Source: Bradyrhizobium sp. Ai1a-2 (GTDB taxonomy: Bacteria > Pseudomonadota > Alphaproteobacteria > Rhizobiales > Xanthobacteraceae). From it: a DNA stretch of 64,000 nt. The notes beneath the pieces were generated by a model. That model did no database searches. It was not told the DNA's origin and worked only from the letters and a program-made list of their open reading frames with translations. Made by a program: the position numbers and the translations under genes. Every line of letters begins with the position of its first letter. Positions within the stretch are counted from its first letter, which is position 1. Shown here in pieces: positions 36,044 through 44,689 of this stretch. Location: assembly GCF_000426245.1 (NCBI RefSeq), contig NZ_AUEZ01000005.1, positions 62,001 through 126,000 of the forward strand, read 5' to 3'.

Positions 36044-39000
36044 CTAGCTGCCTACCACCGGCGTATGAATGGTCCGCCGATTCAAGGGAATGGTGATGGT
36101 GCAATGAAGGCCGCCAGCATTGTACATGATCGTGGTCTGCCCCTTGAACTCGAACGCCAATGTCCGCTCCAGCAGTTCGGTGCCAAAACCCTTGCGCGGC
36201 GGCGGTGTGACGGGTGGGCCGCCCCGCTCGCGCCAGTCAAAAGCCAGTCGCGGCGGATTGACCGCCTCGTCGATCCGCCAGCTAATCTCGATGCGCCCGG
36301 AAGGCTGACTCATTGCACCATATTTGAGCGCATTGGTCGCAAGTTCATGGAGGGCGAGCGCGAATGTCTCTGCCGCCTTTGCCTGAAAACGCACTTGCGG
36401 ACCGGAGACGCGCAATTGCTCGCCTTCTCGGGCATTGTAGCCGAGCAGCTCCTCGATGACGAGGTATTCGAGATCGACGCCGCCTTCAGGGTCTCGCGTC
36501 ACCATCGCCTGGGTGCGTGCGAATGCGTTGAGGCGGCCGTCGAGATGGGCCGCATATTCGTCGACGCTCGAGCTGGTTTCAGCCGAGCGGCGTGCAATCG
36601 AGCGGACGACGCCGAGCGTATTGCGGACGCGGTGCTGAAGCTCGGCGAGCAGAAGCCGCTGCCGCTCCTCCGCGCGCGTGATCGCCGTGACGTCGATGAA
36701 GGTGATGACCACGCCGGCAATGAAATTGTCGATGCTCCGGTACGGCAGGATGCGGACGATGTAGCGCGTGCCGCTGTCGGGCGCACTTAGTTCTCGCTCG
36801 GCGCTGGCCAGCGTCCGCAGCACCCGACGCACCTCGTCATAGAGCTCCTCGATCGGAATCCGCGCCTTGATATGCGCGATCGGCCGGCCGACATCAGTGT
36901 CGACCAGGTGCAGCACCTGGGTGATCGCGGGCGTGAAATTCATCACCTTGAGGTCATTGTCCAGGAACACGGTCGCGATCTGCGTGCTCTCGAGGAAGTT
37001 CTTCAGGTCGCTGGTGGCACGGGTCAGTTCTTGCACCCGGTGCGCCAGCTCGCCATTGACCGTGGTCAATTCCTCATTGACCGACTGCAGCTCCTCGCGC
37101 GAGGTCTCCAGTTCCTCGTTTGCCGACTGCAATTCCTCGTTCAGCGACTGATATTCCTCGTTGGAGGATTTCAGCTCTTCGTTGGTGCTCTCGAGCTCTT
37201 CGATGGTGGCCTGCAGCCGCTCGCGCGTCGCCCGCAATTCGCTCTCAAGCCGCTCGACGTGCTCGGTCCTGACCAGCCCATTCGGATTATTTTCCTTGTT
37301 GTCGACGGCGCGCAGCGGGCCGTCCTTGAATAGCACGACAAAATTGCGGTGGCCGGAAGCACCCTCCTGGATCGGCTCGACAGTGATGTCGACCAGCATG
37401 CGATGGCCGTTCACGCCGAGCTGCACCTCTTCGACACGTGCAGTCTCGTTGGCCTCCGCTGCCCGGCCGAGCGCCGTCCGCAATTCCAGCCGAAGATCGC
37501 GATGCACGAGACTGAGCAGGTCGAGCGTCGCGGCGCCCGCGGTCGGCTCGATATAGCGGCCGGTGCGGCCGGAGAAATGCAGGATCTGGAAATTCTCGTC
37601 GGTGATCACATAGGCCGGCGCGTAGCGCTCGGCGATGCGCTGGGCGCGGCGCTCCAGCCCGACATCCTGGCCTAACACGCGCGCCGGGGGAACTTCGATG
37701 GCCGCGCGCCCGGCCGTGGTCGTGATCGGAAATTCCGGCGGCAGACGGGTGCCGGTCTCGAGCTTCTTGAAAATGCGCGCCCGACGATCCACCGGCGCGA
37801 ACAGTTTTGGATGCCGCGTCACGTTCTCTGAGTTGCCGAGGAACAGGAAGCGGTCCGGCAGCAAGGCGAAGTGGAACAGAGGAATGACCCGGTTCTGCAA
37901 CTCGGCGTTCAGGTAGATCAGGAGGTTGCGGCAGGATACCACATCGAGCTTCGAGAACGGCGCGTCCTTGATGACGTTATGCTGCGAGAAGATGCACATC
38001 TCGCGCAGCTCCTTCACGACGCAATAAGTGTCGCCCTCGCGGACGAACCAGCGCGCCAGCCGCTCCGGAGACATGTTGCCCTCGATATTGGTCCGATAGC
38101 GACCAACGCGGGCCGCGGCCAGCGCGCGCCCATCGATATCGGTCGCAAAGATCTGCACCTGCGGCGACGAGTCGAGCGTGGCCATGTACTCGCGAAGCAG
38201 GATGCCAATCGAATAGGCCTCTTCCCCGGTGGCACAACCCAGCACCCAGACGCGGACCTGCTGGCCGGCGGCCTTGTCCTCGAAGATCTTCGGAATGACC
38301 TGGGTTTCCAGCACCTCGAATTCGCGCTTGTCGCGGAAGAATTCGGTGACTCCGATCAGGAGGTCGTTGAAGAGGTTCAGCGCCTCGTCCTTGTCCTGTC
38401 TCAAGTAATCGACGTAGGAGGCGATCTCGTCGATCTGCACCACCTGCATACGGCGCTGCACACGGCGGAGGAAGGTGTTCTGCTTGTAGCCGTGGAAATC
38501 ATTGCCGGTCTTGTTGCGCAGGATGTCGGCGATCCGCGAAAGTGAACTCGCCGCGGCGGCGAGCACCTCGTCAAATCCCTGCCTCTCTTCCAGCCGCCGC
38601 AGATGGCGGGAATAGACCTGGATGTGCTCGGGAATCTCATTGGGCGGCAGCACGTAATCGGCGATCGCGGCCGCATTGTTGCTGTCGGCGAGTGGATCAG
38701 CATGATCGCTGGCGACCCGTTCTGCGATAGCCAGCCCGCCATGGTCCTTCAGGGTCGCGACGCCCAGGGTCCCGTCGCCGCCCGTCCCGGCGAGGACAAC
38801 CCCGATCGCCTCTTCCGCGCGCTCCTCCGCGAGCGATACCAGGAAGCTGTCGATCGTGGCGCGTTCGCCCGGCGCCTGCGCTGCCCTGCGGATCGCAAGA
38901 CGATCGCCCTGGATCGTAGCAATCCTTTCGACGGGGCAGAGGTAGATCGTCCCACCTTCGATCGCAGCGCCGTCCTGGATTTCGGAAAGCCGACTGCCTT

Positions 39001-39211
39001 GCGATCGCTGCAGCATCTCTCGCAGCCGTCCTTCGTCGAACGCCTCGCGTTGTTGCAACACCAACACGATGGTCTGGTCAGAAGTGAGCGTCAGCTTCGA
39101 GAAGAACCGCTCGATACTGTCCATCGCGCTGGCGGACGCGCCGACGCCGATGATCAAGGGCGCCTTGGTCCGACGCCCGCCCTCCGCTAGTTCCGATCCG
39201 GATTCACTCAT
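36044..39211 (-). CDS. CheB-CheR-PAS-HWE histidine kinase hybrid
   Basis: 1055 residues. In order: a CheB-like domain (1-190), CheR methyltransferase (about 210-480, with WVLGCATGEEAYSIG and VSCRNLLIY), a PAS-like region (520-640), a long coiled coil made of NEEL/SAN repeats (655-740), PAS (750-850) and an HWE-family kinase (H-box LQHRVRN with His860, HELATNALKYG at 955, WRERGG at 993). In the CheB part Ser26 is present, but the catalytic His expected after the third strand is Gln54 (VLVLQQ). The methylesterase is therefore probably inactive. Such hybrids sense unknown stress signals. Confidence 0.9.
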   Translation of the reverse strand: MSESGSELAEGGRRTKAPLIIGVGASASAMDSIERFFSKLTLTSDQTIVLVLQQREAFDEGRLREMLQRSQGSRLSEIQDGAAIEGGTIYLCPVERIATIQGDRLAIRRAAQAPGERATIDSFLVSLAEERAEEAIGVVLAGTGGDGTLGVATLKDHGGLAIAERVASDHADPLADSNNAAAIADYVLPPNEIPEHIQVYSRHLRRLEERQGFDEVLAAAASSLSRIADILRNKTGNDFHGYKQNTFLRRVQRRMQVVQIDEIASYVDYLRQDKDEALNLFNDLLIGVTEFFRDKREFEVLETQVIPKIFEDKAAGQQVRVWVLGCATGEEAYSIGILLREYMATLDSSPQVQIFATDIDGRALAAARVGRYRTNIEGNMSPERLARWFVREGDTYCVVKELREMCIFSQHNVIKDAPFSKLDVVSCRNLLIYLNAELQNRVIPLFHFALLPDRFLFLGNSENVTRHPKLFAPVDRRARIFKKLETGTRLPPEFPITTTAGRAAIEVPPARVLGQDVGLERRAQRIAERYAPAYVITDENFQILHFSGRTGRYIEPTAGAATLDLLSLVHRDLRLELRTALGRAAEANETARVEEVQLGVNGHRMLVDITVEPIQEGASGHRNFVVLFKDGPLRAVDNKENNPNGLVRTEHVERLESELRATRERLQATIEELESTNEELKSSNEEYQSLNEELQSANEELETSREELQSVNEELTTVNGELAHRVQELTRATSDLKNFLESTQIATVFLDNDLKVMNFTPAITQVLHLVDTDVGRPIAHIKARIPIEELYDEVRRVLRTLASAERELSAPDSGTRYIVRILPYRSIDNFIAGVVITFIDVTAITRAEERQRLLLAELQHRVRNTLGVVRSIARRSAETSSSVDEYAAHLDGRLNAFARTQAMVTRDPEGGVDLEYLVIEELLGYNAREGEQLRVSGPQVRFQAKAAETFALALHELATNALKYGAMSQPSGRIEISWRIDEAVNPPRLAFDWRERGGPPVTPPPRKGFGTELLERTLAFEFKGQTTIMYNAGGLHCTITIPLNRRTIHTPVVGS

Positions 39212-39570
39212 GGGGCGGCGGCTCTCATTGTTCTGTCAGGACCTGATTTAGCTTGGCAAACCATGGACATAGCAGACTTTGACACTATCCCAACAGACAT
39301 TCTGGCGAAATAACGCACGAGAGAACGATCTGGTCGACTGGCTCAATGACGCCGGGACGCTAAGGCGTTGCGGACTGCCAGGCGGGTGGAAATGGCCCCG
39401 GAACCTGGATTCGGAAATGTCTGAAGAACTTACGGGTTGTGATCATCCGGTCCGATCTGGCCAGCGCCAATAAGCGGCGACCCATCGAGAACGGTACTGG
39501 GAGCAATGCGTACTGCAAATGGCCTGACTGAATGTTCGATTCGGCGCCGGACTCACGGATCCCAGATGCG
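39212..39570. other. Intergenic region, nothing recognised
   Basis: 359 bases between the hybrid kinase start and a small coiled-coil gene. Short ORFs (39279-39473 plus; to 39605 minus) lack ribosome sites and family features. The kinase promoter should lie in the first 150 bases; no clear motif was seen. Confidence 0.4.
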
Positions 39571-39852
39571 TCACTTCCCCTTGACCGGCACTGGATAGAG
39601 TTCATTTTCGAGATACGCGATGCGCTGCTCGATCAGCGTGCGATGGTGCTCCCATTGCAGCAGGGTCTGCTCGAGGAGAGTGACGAGGCGTTCGGCCTGC
39701 TTGGTATCGTGACCGCCAGCCTGCAGGTCGAGCAGCAGATCCTGCTGGTTTTGGAGCCGTTTCCAGCCTTCCTCGATATCGGTATCCGCCTTGATCAGAA
39801 GGCGCCGCTCGACCCTGAGCTGCTCGGCACGCTCGGCAAGCGATATGGCCAT
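39571..39852 (-). CDS. Small coiled-coil protein of unknown function
   Basis: 93 residues, almost entirely helical and charged (MAISLAERAEQLRVERRLL, ERLVTLLEQTLLQWEHHRTL). No signal or metal site. It lies eight bases after the cheB-like gene, so it is probably co-transcribed. It might be a partner or adaptor for chemotaxis-type signalling proteins; this is inference from position only. Confidence 0.7.
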   Translation of the reverse strand: MAISLAERAEQLRVERRLLIKADTDIEEGWKRLQNQQDLLLDLQAGGHDTKQAERLVTLLEQTLLQWEHHRTLIEQRIAYLENELYPVPVKGK

Positions 39853-39860
39853 GGCAATGC

Positions 39861-40862
39861 CTAAGGTTTGCGAGGCTTCGGGTGCAGCGACTGTAGCACG
39901 ACGCGCCGGATCATGTCGGCGTATTCGCGGTACTCTGCCGCCCGCGTCTCGTACATTTCGGCCACCGCGGCCCGGCCGCTCTGGCGGCCGGCCATTGCCA
40001 TGCGATGAACCAGTTCGGCGCGCTCCTCGATGATCCGCAGCGCCACCCGCAACGCCTCGTCAACCCGGCTTTCCTGCTCCTTGGCCAGCACATCGGCGGT
40101 GAAGGCATGGCCGACCTGGCAACGGAAACGCAGGGGATGACCGTCCTTGATCTCCGAAAGCACACCGCCGCAGCTTGGGCAAGTCAGCGAGGCCGGGTCG
40201 GCAATCGGGAGCAGGCTATCGCTGCCGATGCGTTCGCCTGCGGCGATCTCCACCTCCAGCCGGATCTCGGGGGGAATAGGCAGCGCGGCACCCGGTGCCT
40301 CCCGAACCAGGTCGGATAGCACGTCACCGATCCGCCCGCCGGAAACGCAGAGGTCGACAGTTGTCGTCCCAAGCGCGCGTATCGGCATCTCGTCGGCGAT
40401 GGCATCTTTGGGGTCTTGCACCAGCGCGAAGCCGCCGCAGCGCTTGATTGCGTTCAGGCCGGCCGCTCCATCGGACAGAAATCCGCTCAGGACGACGCCG
40501 ATCACTCGGGGTCCGTAGTGGAGCGCCGCAGAGCGAAACAGCGGATCAATCGCGGGGCGTACCATGTTCTCGCGCGGGCCACGGCCCAACATCAGATGAT
40601 CCTTGAAGAGCAGAAGATGGTGATCCGGCGGCGCCAGGTAGATATGGCCATGTTCGATGACCATGCCGTTTTCCGCTTGGCGGACCGGCAGCTTGCCGGC
40701 CGACCCCACCACGGTCGAGAAGACTCCGATCCCCTGGGCTGGCATGTGCAGCACGATGAATATCGCCGCGGGTAGATCTACCGGCAGCTTGCTCAGAATG
40801 TCCTTCAGCGGCGCCGTCGCGCCGGCAGAGCCACCGATGACGATAATGTCGCGGTTGCGCAT
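39861..40862 (-). CDS. CheB-type methylesterase with C-terminal zinc-ribbon region
   Basis: 333 residues from ATG 40862. The CheB domain has an intact triad: Ser12 (GGSAGATAP), His39 (VLHMPAQG) and Asp131 (SGFLSDGAAG). There is no receiver domain. The C-terminal part carries CPSCGG and CQVGH (residues about 225-255), a rubredoxin-like zinc ribbon, then a helical tail. Proteins of this type occur with CheB-CheR-kinase hybrids and may demodify a partner receptor. An ATG at 40874 lacks a ribosome site. Confidence 0.88.
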   Translation of the reverse strand: MRNRDIIVIGGSAGATAPLKDILSKLPVDLPAAIFIVLHMPAQGIGVFSTVVGSAGKLPVRQAENGMVIEHGHIYLAPPDHHLLLFKDHLMLGRGPRENMVRPAIDPLFRSAALHYGPRVIGVVLSGFLSDGAAGLNAIKRCGGFALVQDPKDAIADEMPIRALGTTTVDLCVSGGRIGDVLSDLVREAPGAALPIPPEIRLEVEIAAGERIGSDSLLPIADPASLTCPSCGGVLSEIKDGHPLRFRCQVGHAFTADVLAKEQESRVDEALRVALRIIEERAELVHRMAMAGRQSGRAAVAEMYETRAAEYREYADMIRRVVLQSLHPKPRKP

Positions 40863-40962
40863 GGAACCTGCCATCGTTTGGGGTGTTTTCAACAAAGCGA
40901 AGCTTCGCCTTGCGTTCCTAATTTTCGACAGGATTTCCGCAACGAGCGACGCTGGAGGTACG

Positions 40963-41361
40963 ATGTCCGCATCTGTTCTTGTTCGCGAACGCGGCCTCCT
41001 GACCGGACGCCGCATCCTGATCGTCGAAGACGAATATTTTCTCGCCGACGATATCGCGCGGGCGTGTTTGGCGCTCGGCGCCGAAATCGAGGGTCCGATC
41101 GGCAATGTCGAAGATGCATCCGCCATCCTGACTGAATTCCGGACAGTCGACGGCGCAGTGCTCGACATCAACCTCGGAGCCGCATCGATATTCCCGCTCG
41201 CGCGTGCATTGCGGTCCCGCAGCATCCCGTTCGTCTTCACGACCGGCTATGACAGGAGCGTGATTGACCCCGAATTTGAAGGCGTGCCGCTATGGGAGAA
41301 GCCGCTCGATGTCGCGGCGATGACTCGCGGGCTGAGCGAGCTGATGGTGCAGCAGCACTGA
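40963..41361 (+). CDS. Single-domain response regulator
   Basis: 132 residues from ATG 40963 (GGAGGT immediately upstream). A receiver domain with acidic pair Glu22-Asp23 (IVEDEYFLADD), phosphorylation site Asp68 (AVLDINLG), a Thr in FTTGY and Lys in WEKPLD. No output domain. It is divergent from the cheB gene and close to an HWE kinase, the kinase type that commonly pairs with such stand-alone receivers. Confidence 0.92.
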   Translation: MSASVLVRERGLLTGRRILIVEDEYFLADDIARACLALGAEIEGPIGNVEDASAILTEFRTVDGAVLDINLGAASIFPLARALRSRSIPFVFTTGYDRSVIDPEFEGVPLWEKPLDVAAMTRGLSELMVQQH

Positions 41362-41506
41362 CACGGTTGTCTGGATTGTCGACCGGCGGGGCGAACTACG
41401 AGGATCGCCCGCGGTGATCAATTGGCTTGCGAGTTTCACAGGTTAGTGCACCGGTTCCAAAACGCTGCCATGCTGCCTCGCCTCGGAGCATCGAGCGGGT
41501 TGGGCC

Positions 41507-41686
41507 ATGAATGAACTCGACGAACGGATCGAGCAGCTCGAGCGCAGAGCCGCCGAAAGCACGCTGATTGCCGACCTCTCGCCAAGGCGGGAAATCCGGA
41601 TTCACAACACCCGTCTGGCCGACGAGCTGCGACAGGTCGCTGCCGAACTCAAGGTGCTGCAGTCGGAGCGTCCCTGGGCGGTCTGA
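41507..41686 (+). CDS. Small coiled-coil protein, 59 residues
   Basis: Reads MNELDERIEQLERRAAEST, continues helical, and ends QSERPWAV. Heptad-like Leu/Ile spacing and a balanced charge pattern argue for a real protein. The ribosome site is weak (GAGCGGGTTGGGCC). It follows the response regulator by 145 bp in the same direction. No known family; too short for many gene callers. Confidence 0.6.
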   Translation: MNELDERIEQLERRAAESTLIADLSPRREIRIHNTRLADELRQVAAELKVLQSERPWAV

Positions 41687-41789
41687 GCGGCGCGCGTGCT
41701 CGCGCATTGCATTCGTCTCAAGGCGCAGCCCTCACCATGAGGGGCCGATATCGCATGCGCGGGTCGCCAATTATCGAAGCGATTTCAAC

Positions 41790-42290
41790 GTGATTTGCGC
41801 CGTCCAGCCCTCGCGGAAAAAACATTCCGCTTCCGTCGTCGGGCAAATCAGTGATTTAACTCCGCGCGTCTCACCCGAATGAGGGGCGCATCGCGATCGT
41901 CACGAACGTTGCGGTGAGATGCGGTGGACGCGATGCGTGTGACTGACGAGCACGCGCATCACGGACGGCGAAGTCGTGTGGTCCTGGCGCCCCGACGCTG
42001 GCGCTAAGCTCGCGAGCAGCAAGAGCTGCCGCGGGTGACGGTGGCAAAAGAGCCCGGTCACCGGGGAGAGCACGAAGTAAGCCGTAACACCATCGCGCAG
42101 GGAAAGCCGGACTGCTTCGGTTGAACCTGTGGTCCTACCCCCGTGCTTTTTGTTGCACGGGACCCACGGGTGCAACCAGCACCCGGCTTTCCCTGCGCCC
42201 TCTGTTCATTGAGAGGGTGGAAAGTAGCGCAAAGCTCGGGCATCTCATGCCGCGAGAATGCGAACTCATATCCCCTCACCACTCACCGTC
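41790..42290. ncRNA. Conserved structured element, candidate non-coding RNA or large repeat
   Basis: The 900-base gap before the phosphoesterase has no credible gene. From about 41790 the text (for example AAATCAGTGATTTAACTCC, GGCGAAGTCGTGTGGTCC, CCGGTCACCGGGGAGAGCACG) matches a block that I recall as widely repeated in Bradyrhizobium genomes (memory, not checked). Its right half folds strongly: 42095-42110 pairs perfectly over 16 bases with 42183-42198, a second stem pairs 42119-42135 with 42159-42177, and 42140-42146 pairs with 42155-42161 around a T-rich loop. Confidence 0.5.
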
Positions 42291-42391
42291 ATGCCCCGCG
42301 AAGGCGGGGCATCCAGTATCCGGCGGCCTCTCGATTCAAACTCTGCCGCCTCTGGAATACTGGATCGTCCGCCTTCGCGGACGATGACAGC
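42289..42391. repeat. GTCATGCCCCGCGAAGG-type composite palindrome
   Basis: Left arm GTCATGCCCCGCGAAGGCGG continues to ATCCAGTAT; the right arm AATACTGGAT continues to CGTCCGCCTTCGCGGACGATGAC. Each arm has its own hairpin and the inner ATCCAGTAT/ATACTGGAT pair joins them. This is a repeat type common in Bradyrhizobium-like genomes (from memory). Confidence 0.75.
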
Positions 42392-42417
42392 CGAGACGCT
42401 GTTTGACATTTGACTCG

Positions 42418-42501
42418 GTAGGATGGGTAGAGCGCAGCGAAACCCATCATCGTCCCGCGTGCTCCATCGCGATGGGTTTCGCTGCGCTCTACCCATCCTA
42501 C
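42418..42501. repeat. Perfect 31-bp inverted repeat (TAGGATGGGTAGAGCG type)
   Basis: Bases 42418-42448 (GTAGGATGGGTAGAGCGC...ACCCATC) are the exact reverse complement of 42471-42501, with a 22-base loop. A dispersed palindromic repeat, 104 bp after the end of phosphoesterase A on that gene's strand, where it could stabilise or end the transcript. Confidence 0.8.
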
Positions 42502-42604
42502 GGGACTACGGGGTTGCGAGGCGCGAGAGAATTTGCCGAATGAGCTCGAATCAACTGGCCCGCACCTGATGCAGATGCGGGCCAGCTCGCCTTGTAGCCT
42601 GTCC

Positions 42605-44398
42605 TCAGTGGCGGTCGGAATCGCCGGCCTTCAGCGCCACTGCGAGACTGCGCACCGGCCGGGTCACGACCGGATCGAGGTCAAACCGCTTCTCGAGCAG
42701 TTTGAGGATCGAGGTGGTGTCGTAATCCTCATGGGCGACGCCCGACTTCTCTAAGCGCTTGGAGATCAGCAGCGCCGGGATGCGGGTACCCGGTCCCCAC
42801 TGGTCCGCAGCCTTCGCGTCATCGCCGCGACGATTGTGGGGCGGCGGCGGGACGTGATCCCACTGACCACCGAACTCGTCATAGGTGATGATGATCAGGG
42901 TGTCCTTGCCATCCGGTCCCTCGGTGATCGCCTTGACCAGGTCAACCAGATGCTGGCTGCCCTCGGCCTCGCTGGCATAACCGGGATGCTCGTTCTCTTC
43001 GCCGATCGGCTTGATGAAGCTGACGTCCTTCAACCTGCCGTTCTTTGCCGCCTGGATGAACTCCGCCTCGTCCTTCAGATGGTCCTTGCGGGCCTTCGTG
43101 CCGGGCGCGTAGGTGGCGAAGTAGTTGAGCGCCTGATGGTGGAACTGGAAGTCCACGTCGGCGCAGTTGGGGAAGACCGCCGTGGGCAGGTGGTTCGGAT
43201 CGGTGCAGGTGGTGCCGTTTCCGTTGGTCCAGCCCGACGCGCCGACGTCACCATTGGCGTTCGACCAGCCGCCCGAATACCAGGCCCAGTCGACGCGCTT
43301 GGCCGACAGCTTGTCGCCGATGTTGGCGTTGTTGAGTGGCGGCAGGCGCTTGGCATCCGCCGTGCCCGGCGAATAGGGCTGATAGAACGGCTGGGTGGTG
43401 TTGACGGCAAAGTCGCCGCAGGCGAGCCCGTTCGGCAAGCCAGACTGGCTGCACTTGGCCGTCAGTTGCGCGTCCTTCACCGTGGTGAGCGGCGTGTAAA
43501 GCGGCGTGCTGGTCGGCATGCCGTTGGCGTCGACGATGGAGTGCAGGTCATTGGCACTCCCGTCGTTGGGTGCGCCGACGAACTGCGGCGCCGCGGCCGC
43601 GACCAGGAACTGGTGGTTGAGGAACGAACCACCGAAGGCGCCCTGGAAGAAGCTGTCGGCGATGACGTAGTTCGGCGCGCCGCGATCGTGCAGATAGTGG
43701 TAGATCGGCAGCTTCCTGGTGTCGTAATAGCCCATCACCAGACCCGCAGCATCGCTGCCGGTCATGTAGCGGTTCTGCCGGCCGCCATTGATCTGATACT
43801 GCTCGCTGTAGAAGCGATGCACGATGTCTTCCGTGCAGCCGCCGGGCAGGCCGGTGCCGTTGAGGAAGCCGTGAGCCGCGAAGGCGCCGATCGGCTTCGG
43901 GCAGGTTGTGGCCGAAGTCGGAATGAAGTCGTTGATTTCGAACGGCTTGTTCTTGAAGGCGCTGAGGATGGCGAGCGAGCTTCCGTTGTCGGTGCAGCTC
44001 GTCGGCAACGGCGACGGAGAAGTCAGGTTGACGTCATTCTGCAAGAGGCAGGAGTAGACCGTCTTGCTGTCCTGGCGGACCTGCAGCGTGTGCGGCTGAT
44101 CGGCATCGGAAACGCCGTTGATGTTGTCACGGCCGACGTCGCCCCAGTGGCCGTACAGGTTATCGAAGCTGTGATTCTCCTGATAGATGATCACGACGTG
44201 CTTGTAGGCCTTCAGCAGATCGTCCCGATCATGGTTACCATGCCCATTATCATGGTCATGATGTTTGGAATCGTCGCCTTTGTCGTGCTTGAACTGGTCG
44301 ACGATCTTCTCGACGATATTCTCTGCCTTGACCACCGGCGCGACCGCGATCGCACCAACAGCCAATGTGAGCGCGGGAATGGCTCCCCAAAGCCGCAT
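42605..44398 (-). CDS. Secreted phosphoesterase (PF04185, acid phosphatase/phospholipase C type), copy A
   Basis: 597 residues from ATG 44398 (GGGGAG seven bases upstream). Signal peptide 1-25. A His/Asp-rich tract covers residues 38-60, followed directly by the catalytic strand HVVIIYQENHSFDNLYG with the metal-binding Glu-Asn of the family. Other marks are the Ser-containing DSFFQGAFGGSFLNHQF and the Asp-Glu of ITYDEFGGQWDHV. It should hydrolyse phosphomonoesters or phospholipid head groups outside the cytoplasm. It is divergent from a di-heme protein gene. A second copy lies at 46913. Confidence 0.9.
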   Translation of the reverse strand: MRLWGAIPALTLAVGAIAVAPVVKAENIVEKIVDQFKHDKGDDSKHHDHDNGHGNHDRDDLLKAYKHVVIIYQENHSFDNLYGHWGDVGRDNINGVSDADQPHTLQVRQDSKTVYSCLLQNDVNLTSPSPLPTSCTDNGSSLAILSAFKNKPFEINDFIPTSATTCPKPIGAFAAHGFLNGTGLPGGCTEDIVHRFYSEQYQINGGRQNRYMTGSDAAGLVMGYYDTRKLPIYHYLHDRGAPNYVIADSFFQGAFGGSFLNHQFLVAAAAPQFVGAPNDGSANDLHSIVDANGMPTSTPLYTPLTTVKDAQLTAKCSQSGLPNGLACGDFAVNTTQPFYQPYSPGTADAKRLPPLNNANIGDKLSAKRVDWAWYSGGWSNANGDVGASGWTNGNGTTCTDPNHLPTAVFPNCADVDFQFHHQALNYFATYAPGTKARKDHLKDEAEFIQAAKNGRLKDVSFIKPIGEENEHPGYASEAEGSQHLVDLVKAITEGPDGKDTLIIITYDEFGGQWDHVPPPPHNRRGDDAKAADQWGPGTRIPALLISKRLEKSGVAHEDYDTTSILKLLEKRFDLDPVVTRPVRSLAVALKAGDSDRH

Positions 44399-44559
44399 GG
44401 TTTTCTCCCCTGAGAGCAAATATGGAATGAAACGCAAGTGAGGCTAACTGCCGCACATTTCGATCCGATGACTGTTTTTCGACAATGTGAGAGTCGCGCG
44501 CACGCCAAGACGTTAGGCGCCATTATTAGACGGATATCGAGGTGTGCTCTGCCATCTGA

Positions 44560-44641
44560 GTGTCATCAAACTGACGACAAGTTCTGTCTATCCAGTCCAG
44601 CTGCGGTCTCGCCGACAGCGACACTGTCATCTCTACGACAT
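44560..44641. promoter_or_regulatory. Pho-box-like tandem half-sites in divergent promoter
   Basis: The 291-base region between phosphoesterase A and di-heme protein A holds two partial matches to the CTGTCAT-N4-CTGTCAY pattern: GTGTCATCAAACTGACGA at 44560-44577 and CTGTCATCTCTACGACAT at 44624-44641 (about 10 and 11 of 14 defined positions by eye). Suggests, but does not prove, PhoB control. Confidence 0.3.
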
Positions 44642-44689
44642 CTGCTGTTCACAGACCGCCCAACTCATTGCTGCAGGGGCTTTGTCGTG

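Noticed and set aside
35279-36790. 503-codon plus-strand ORF over the Crp/Fnr and kinase genes
   Set aside because: Crosses the junction of two real minus-strand genes and shows no domain.
41900-42175. 91-codon minus-strand ORF within the structured block
   Set aside because: It translates the folded, repeated non-coding element; stems constrain the bases and explain the open frame.
41790-42501. Possible CRISPR array or IS element
   Set aside because: The repeats are palindromic, of different kinds and not regularly spaced; no spacers, cas genes or transposase are present.
42836-44413. 525-codon plus-strand ORF opposite phosphoesterase A
   Set aside because: Antisense shadow; no domain pattern, while the opposite strand encodes a complete PF04185-type protein.
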